Below, one piece after another: positions 4,970 through 7,981 of a DNA stretch of 7,981 bases; position 1 is the first letter of the stretch, and each line of letters opens with the position of its first letter. Both the position numbers and the translations under genes were made by a program. The stretch lies in NCBI GenBank assembly GCA_002452425.1, contig DKFQ01000109.1:1-7981 (forward strand), given 5' to 3'. Under the pieces are notes generated by a model. The model made no database searches. It saw nothing but the letters and a program-made list of their open reading frames with translations, and was not told where the DNA came from. Source of the DNA: Sulfurimonas sp. UBA6792 (lineage in GTDB: Bacteria > Campylobacterota > Campylobacteria > Campylobacterales > Sulfurimonadaceae).

Positions 4970-6592
4970 GTGTTCGACAAAATGACACCAAATCAAAGAT
5001 TAATAGTAGCCGTATTGCTATCGTTTGTGTTTTTCATAGCATATACAGCAATTTTTCCAGCAGAGCAGCCAGAAGTGGCACAAACAACGACTCAAAACGT
5101 AAAGAGTGCGCAAGCATCGACGCAAACGCCAACCCTTAAAACAGAAGATGCTGCAGGCCATGCAATCTCTACCAATGAAAAGATGGCGGCAAATGACTTA
5201 AGTACATTGGTAACGCTTAGTAACAGTAAGTTTGTTGTAAAGATGGATACACTTGGAAGAGTATCATCGAAAATATTGCTTCAAGATAAGTACAATGACA
5301 AAGATGATAAGCATGCTGAACTTATTCCAGCTAATGGAACAAAGCCTCTTTTTATCAGATTTTTGGATGAAACTCTCAATGAAGAAGCTCTTAAAACACC
5401 TTATACTGCGGATGTGTCTGCGATAACTTTGGAAGGTCAACCTCAAAAGGTGACTCTTACACAAAAGCTCTCAACGCTTAGCGTGACAAAAGAGGTTACT
5501 TTTTACGAAGATGGGCATTATGATGTTAAAGTTGCACTCTCTGAGGATAAAAAATACTTTATCTATCTAGGGCAGCGACCGCAAATCACTGAGCAGATGA
5601 TGACGGTTTCGGGTGCAATGGTTTATACGGATGATCAGATAGTTACTATCATTGAAGATGGTGATGCGCAAGGGCGTAAGACGTTTTCAGGTGTAGAGCT
5701 CATCTCTGCTTTTGATCAGTACTCTGCAAGCATCATGTATGGATTTGCAAAAGATACAAACATAATCGTTGAGAGAGACAAAGAGAGCAATCCGGTTCTT
5801 TACTTTGAAGCACTGCAAAATATGAGTTTTAGCGGCTACATAGGGCAAAAAGAGTATAAAACTCTCTATGCAATCAACCCTGTTTTAACAAATGCTATTG
5901 AGTATGGCTGGTTCACATTTGCTTCAAAGCCGTTGTTTCAGCTTCTTATGTGGCTGCACGGTATCTTTGGAAACTGGGGTTGGTCGATTATCGGGCTTAC
6001 TATCATCATCAGAGTGATTCTCTACCCTTTGACTTACAAAGGGATGGTTTCGATGCAGAAGATGAAGGATATCGCACCGCAAATCAAAGCACTTCAAGCA
6101 AAATATAAAGGCGACCCTCAGCGAATGAACGCTGCAGTTATGGATATGTACAAAAAGCATGGAGCAAACCCTCTTGGTGGATGTCTCCCGATGCTTCTGC
6201 AGATTCCTGTCTTTTTTGCGATTTACCGCGTTCTTTTAAACGCTGTTGAGCTTCAAGGTGCGCCATGGATGTTCTGGGTAGATGACCTCTCAAGAATGGA
6301 CGGGACTTTCATCTTGCCTATTTTGATGGGTGCGTCGATGTATTATCAGCAAAAACTCACGCCGAGCAACTTTACAGACCCTCTGCAAGAGAAGATTTTT
6401 AAATATTTACCAATAATTTTCACTTTCTTCTTTATAACTTTCCCGTCTGGTTTGGTTCTTTACTGGTTTGTGAACAACCTTTTCTCTATCGCGCAGCAGT
6501 TTATTGTCAATCAACAGTTTAAAAACGCGAAAGATGCTCAGATAGCGGCACACAAGCATGTAGAGAAAAATGCGGAGAAAGAGAATGATTAA
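4970..6592 (+). CDS. yidC: Membrane protein insertase YidC
   Basis: YidC is the inner-membrane insertase (Oxa1 family) that works alone or with SecYEG. From GTG 4970 it has 540 residues, as in Gram-negative YidC. TM1 is at about 10-29 (LIVAVLLSFVFFIAYTAIF), then a Thr/Gln/Ala-rich linker (about 33-75) and the periplasmic beta-domain (about 78-305). The insertase core follows: IIGLTIIIRVILYPLT (340-355), with the groove arginine R348; the cytosolic hairpin MQKMKDIAPQIKALQAKYKG (362-381); the hydrophobic LPMLLQIPVFFAIYRVLL (406-423); ILPILMGASMYYQQ (448-461); and FITFPSGLVLYWFVNNLFSI (488-507). A charged cytosolic tail closes it. GTG 4964 overlaps the yidD stop and would add two residues, but sits on the ribosome-binding site; ATG 4982 would remove four. 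It overlaps jag by 8 nt. Confidence 0.97.
   Translation: MFDKMTPNQRLIVAVLLSFVFFIAYTAIFPAEQPEVAQTTTQNVKSAQASTQTPTLKTEDAAGHAISTNEKMAANDLSTLVTLSNSKFVVKMDTLGRVSSKILLQDKYNDKDDKHAELIPANGTKPLFIRFLDETLNEEALKTPYTADVSAITLEGQPQKVTLTQKLSTLSVTKEVTFYEDGHYDVKVALSEDKKYFIYLGQRPQITEQMMTVSGAMVYTDDQIVTIIEDGDAQGRKTFSGVELISAFDQYSASIMYGFAKDTNIIVERDKESNPVLYFEALQNMSFSGYIGQKEYKTLYAINPVLTNAIEYGWFTFASKPLFQLLMWLHGIFGNWGWSIIGLTIIIRVILYPLTYKGMVSMQKMKDIAPQIKALQAKYKGDPQRMNAAVMDMYKKHGANPLGGCLPMLLQIPVFFAIYRVLLNAVELQGAPWMFWVDDLSRMDGTFILPILMGASMYYQQKLTPSNFTDPLQEKIFKYLPIIFTFFFITFPSGLVLYWFVNNLFSIAQQFIVNQQFKNAKDAQIAAHKHVEKNAEKEND
6574..6578 (+). promoter_or_regulatory. Ribosome-binding site that decides the jag start
   Basis: GGAGA inside the 3' end of yidC lies 6 nt before the ATG at 6585. 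The in-frame ATG at 6570 lies upstream of it and has no comparable signal, and would only add MRRKR, which is not part of the conserved domain. Confidence 0.6.
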
Positions 6593-7529
6593 AATAGAAT
6601 CAACCACTCTGGAGCAGGCATGTAAAGATGCCGCTTTAGCTCTTGGATGTTCTGCAAGCGAGTTGGCGATAGAGATTGTTCAAGTTCCAAGCAAGGGAAT
6701 TATGGGGCTTTTCAAAAAGAACGCTATCATCGTTGCGGCAAAAAAGAGCAAAGAGACTCTCCCCCCACAAACAGTTACGCCACCACAAAAAATTGAAGAA
6801 ATAAAAATCCCATCAACTCCTCCGCCAGAAAAAACAAAAGAGCCTGAAGCGCCAGTCAAAAAAGAGTTTAAGCCTCAACCAAAAAGTGAATATAAACCTA
6901 AAAAAGAGTTCACAGCGCCAAAACACAACATAGTCAATGATACGATTATGCCGCAGTCTTTTGTGAGTACACAAGAGGATGATGACTATGATATGGCTGG
7001 CATCAACTATACCGCTGATTATGAAGAAGAGGATGCACTTTACGAGGAGGAGCAGGAGGGAAAAACAACCGCTTATGAGGTTGCTTCTACTGTTGCTAAA
7101 GAGATAAACCAACTCTTCGCCCTAACATGCTTTAAGATTGATAAGATAGAGGTAAGTGCGTATGATGCAAACACGCTTCTTGTGGAGTTTAAAGGTGATG
7201 ATGCAGCGCTTCTTATCGGAAAAGAGGGGTATCGTTACAAGGCACTCTCTTATATGATTTTCAACTGGATTAACACCAAGTACCAACTGCAACTTCGCTT
7301 AGAGATTGCAGAGTTTTTGAAAAATCAAGAAGAGTCTATCACGAGATATCTTGTCACTGTTTGCGAAAATGTTGAGAGAGACGGTCGTGCACAGACAAAG
7401 ATACTTGATGGCGTTTTAATCCAAATCGCACTCAAAGAGCTTCGCGAGAAGTATCCAAACAAATACGTGGCAGTCCGCTCTACGCGTGATGGACTCAAAT
7501 TTATCATCATCAATGATTACCATAACTAA
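6585..7529 (+). CDS. jag: Jag/KhpB-type RNA-binding protein with degenerate R3H domain
   Basis: A 314-residue member of the Jag (SpoIIIJ-associated, KhpB) family: cytosolic RNA-binding proteins usually encoded beside yidC. From ATG 6585 the Jag N domain covers about 1-55 (MIKIESTTLEQACKDAA, and the VPSKGIMGLFKK turn). A low-complexity linker follows: Pro/Lys/Glu-rich (about 60-115), then strongly acidic (about 130-160). The KH domain (about 165-240) carries a GKEG loop at 212-215, a proper GxxG. The C-terminal segment (about 255-314) has R3H-domain layout, but the usual R-xxx-H positions read as part of DGVLIQ (275-280), without Arg or His. ATG 6570 would add five residues and lacks a good ribosome-binding site. 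It overlaps yidC by 8 nt and ends 3 nt before mnmE. Family assignment is firm; RNA targets are unknown. Confidence 0.93.
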   Translation: MIKIESTTLEQACKDAALALGCSASELAIEIVQVPSKGIMGLFKKNAIIVAAKKSKETLPPQTVTPPQKIEEIKIPSTPPPEKTKEPEAPVKKEFKPQPKSEYKPKKEFTAPKHNIVNDTIMPQSFVSTQEDDDYDMAGINYTADYEEEDALYEEEQEGKTTAYEVASTVAKEINQLFALTCFKIDKIEVSAYDANTLLVEFKGDDAALLIGKEGYRYKALSYMIFNWINTKYQLQLRLEIAEFLKNQEESITRYLVTVCENVERDGRAQTKILDGVLIQIALKELREKYPNKYVAVRSTRDGLKFIIINDYHN

Positions 7530-7532
7530 GAG

Positions 7533-7981
7533 ATGAATGAAGATACCATCAGTGCCGTTGCAACCGCAAACGGCATAGGCTCTATCGCCATCATTCGCAT
7601 CAGCGGTGATAGGGCTTTGGAAATCGCTAAAAAACTTACCCGCAAACAAACTTTTTCTCCAAGATATGCAACTTTAACAAATATATATAATAGTGGCGAT
7701 GAACTTATAGATGAGGCTATCGTTATCTACTTTCAAGCACCCCTCTCTTTTACCGCCGAAGATGTAGTTGAAATCCAGTGCCATGGCGGTTTTGTCGTTG
7801 CGCAGAGCATCTTGAAGGCAACACTCTTTTATGGCGCAAGGCTTGCAGAGGCAGGGGAGTTTTCCAAAAGAGCTTTCTTTAATGGTCGTATCGATTTGAG
7901 TGAAGCAGAGGCGATTGCGGGGCTTATCGAAGCAAAGAGCGAAGATGCGGCAAAAATCCTTGCAAAGCAGATGAAAGGCGA
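7533..7981 (+). CDS. mnmE: tRNA modification GTPase MnmE, 3' partial
   Basis: MnmE (TrmE) with MnmG installs the carboxymethylaminomethyl or aminomethyl group on wobble U34 of certain tRNAs. The first 149 codons are present. They cover the N-terminal tetrahydrofolate-binding/dimerisation domain, with TANGIGSIAIIRISG (11-25), DVVEIQCHGG (77-86) and RLAEAGEFSKRAFFNGRIDL (103-122), all hallmarks of the family, and the beginning of the helical domain (SEAEAIAGLIEAKSEDAAK, 123-141). The G domain and the C-terminal Cys-containing motif lie beyond the window edge. The ATG begins 3 nt after the jag stop; the only purine-rich stretch (AAGAG, 7528-7532) directly abuts the start with no spacer, so translation is probably coupled to jag. 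No break is seen in the visible part. Confidence 0.96.
   Translation, partial: MNEDTISAVATANGIGSIAIIRISGDRALEIAKKLTRKQTFSPRYATLTNIYNSGDELIDEAIVIYFQAPLSFTAEDVVEIQCHGGFVVAQSILKATLFYGARLAEAGEFSKRAFFNGRIDLSEAEAIAGLIEAKSEDAAKILAKQMKG

Noticed and set aside
6570..6584. Upstream ATG for jag adding MRRKR
   Set aside because: It lies before the GGAGA ribosome-binding site that serves ATG 6585, and the extra residues are outside the conserved Jag N domain.
1..7981. A novel defence, mobile or biosynthetic system
   Set aside because: Every sizeable coding stretch belongs to a known housekeeping or common enzyme family; no repeats, integrases, toxins or atypical composition are visible.

Overview
The window looks like a chromosomal core region of a Campylobacterota (epsilonproteobacterial) species, probably a Sulfurimonas-like member. 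The basis is the gene order rpmH-rnpA-yidD-yidC-jag-mnmE, the same run known from Helicobacter pylori, together with moderately AT-rich DNA and protein sequences of that style. The genus is an inference; no database comparison was possible. There is no sign of a mobile element, CRISPR array, phage gene, tRNA or rRNA.

Left part (1-1333): the 3' portion of a PLP-dependent ACC deaminase/D-cysteine desulfhydrase-like gene on the + strand meets, tail to tail, a nitroreductase-family gene on the - strand. Their stop codons overlap by four bases. Positions 1334-1479 form a divergent promoter region serving the nitroreductase leftwards and clpB rightwards. The clpB side has consensus TTGACA and TATAAT hexamers overlaid by an inverted repeat resembling the HspR operator (HAIR), which suggests heat-shock repression.

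Middle (1480-4172): a full-length ClpB disaggregase (858 aa) with all expected ATPase motifs, followed by a 116-bp gap holding a bulged hairpin and a possible promoter for the next operon.

Right part (4173-7981): a very tight operon on the + strand: ribosomal protein L34, RNase P protein, YidD, YidC, Jag/KhpB and the first 149 codons of MnmE. Neighbours overlap or lie within a few bases, implying translational coupling. The cluster joins ribosome and tRNA maturation (L34, RnpA, MnmE) with membrane-protein insertion (YidD, YidC) and an RNA-binding partner of YidC (Jag).

I found no new multi-gene system. The points most worth a second look are the absence of any ATG/GTG/TTG start for rnpA (an ATT start inside rpmH or a -1 frameshift are the candidates), the HAIR-like element over the clpB promoter, and the loss of the signature residues of the R3H domain in Jag.
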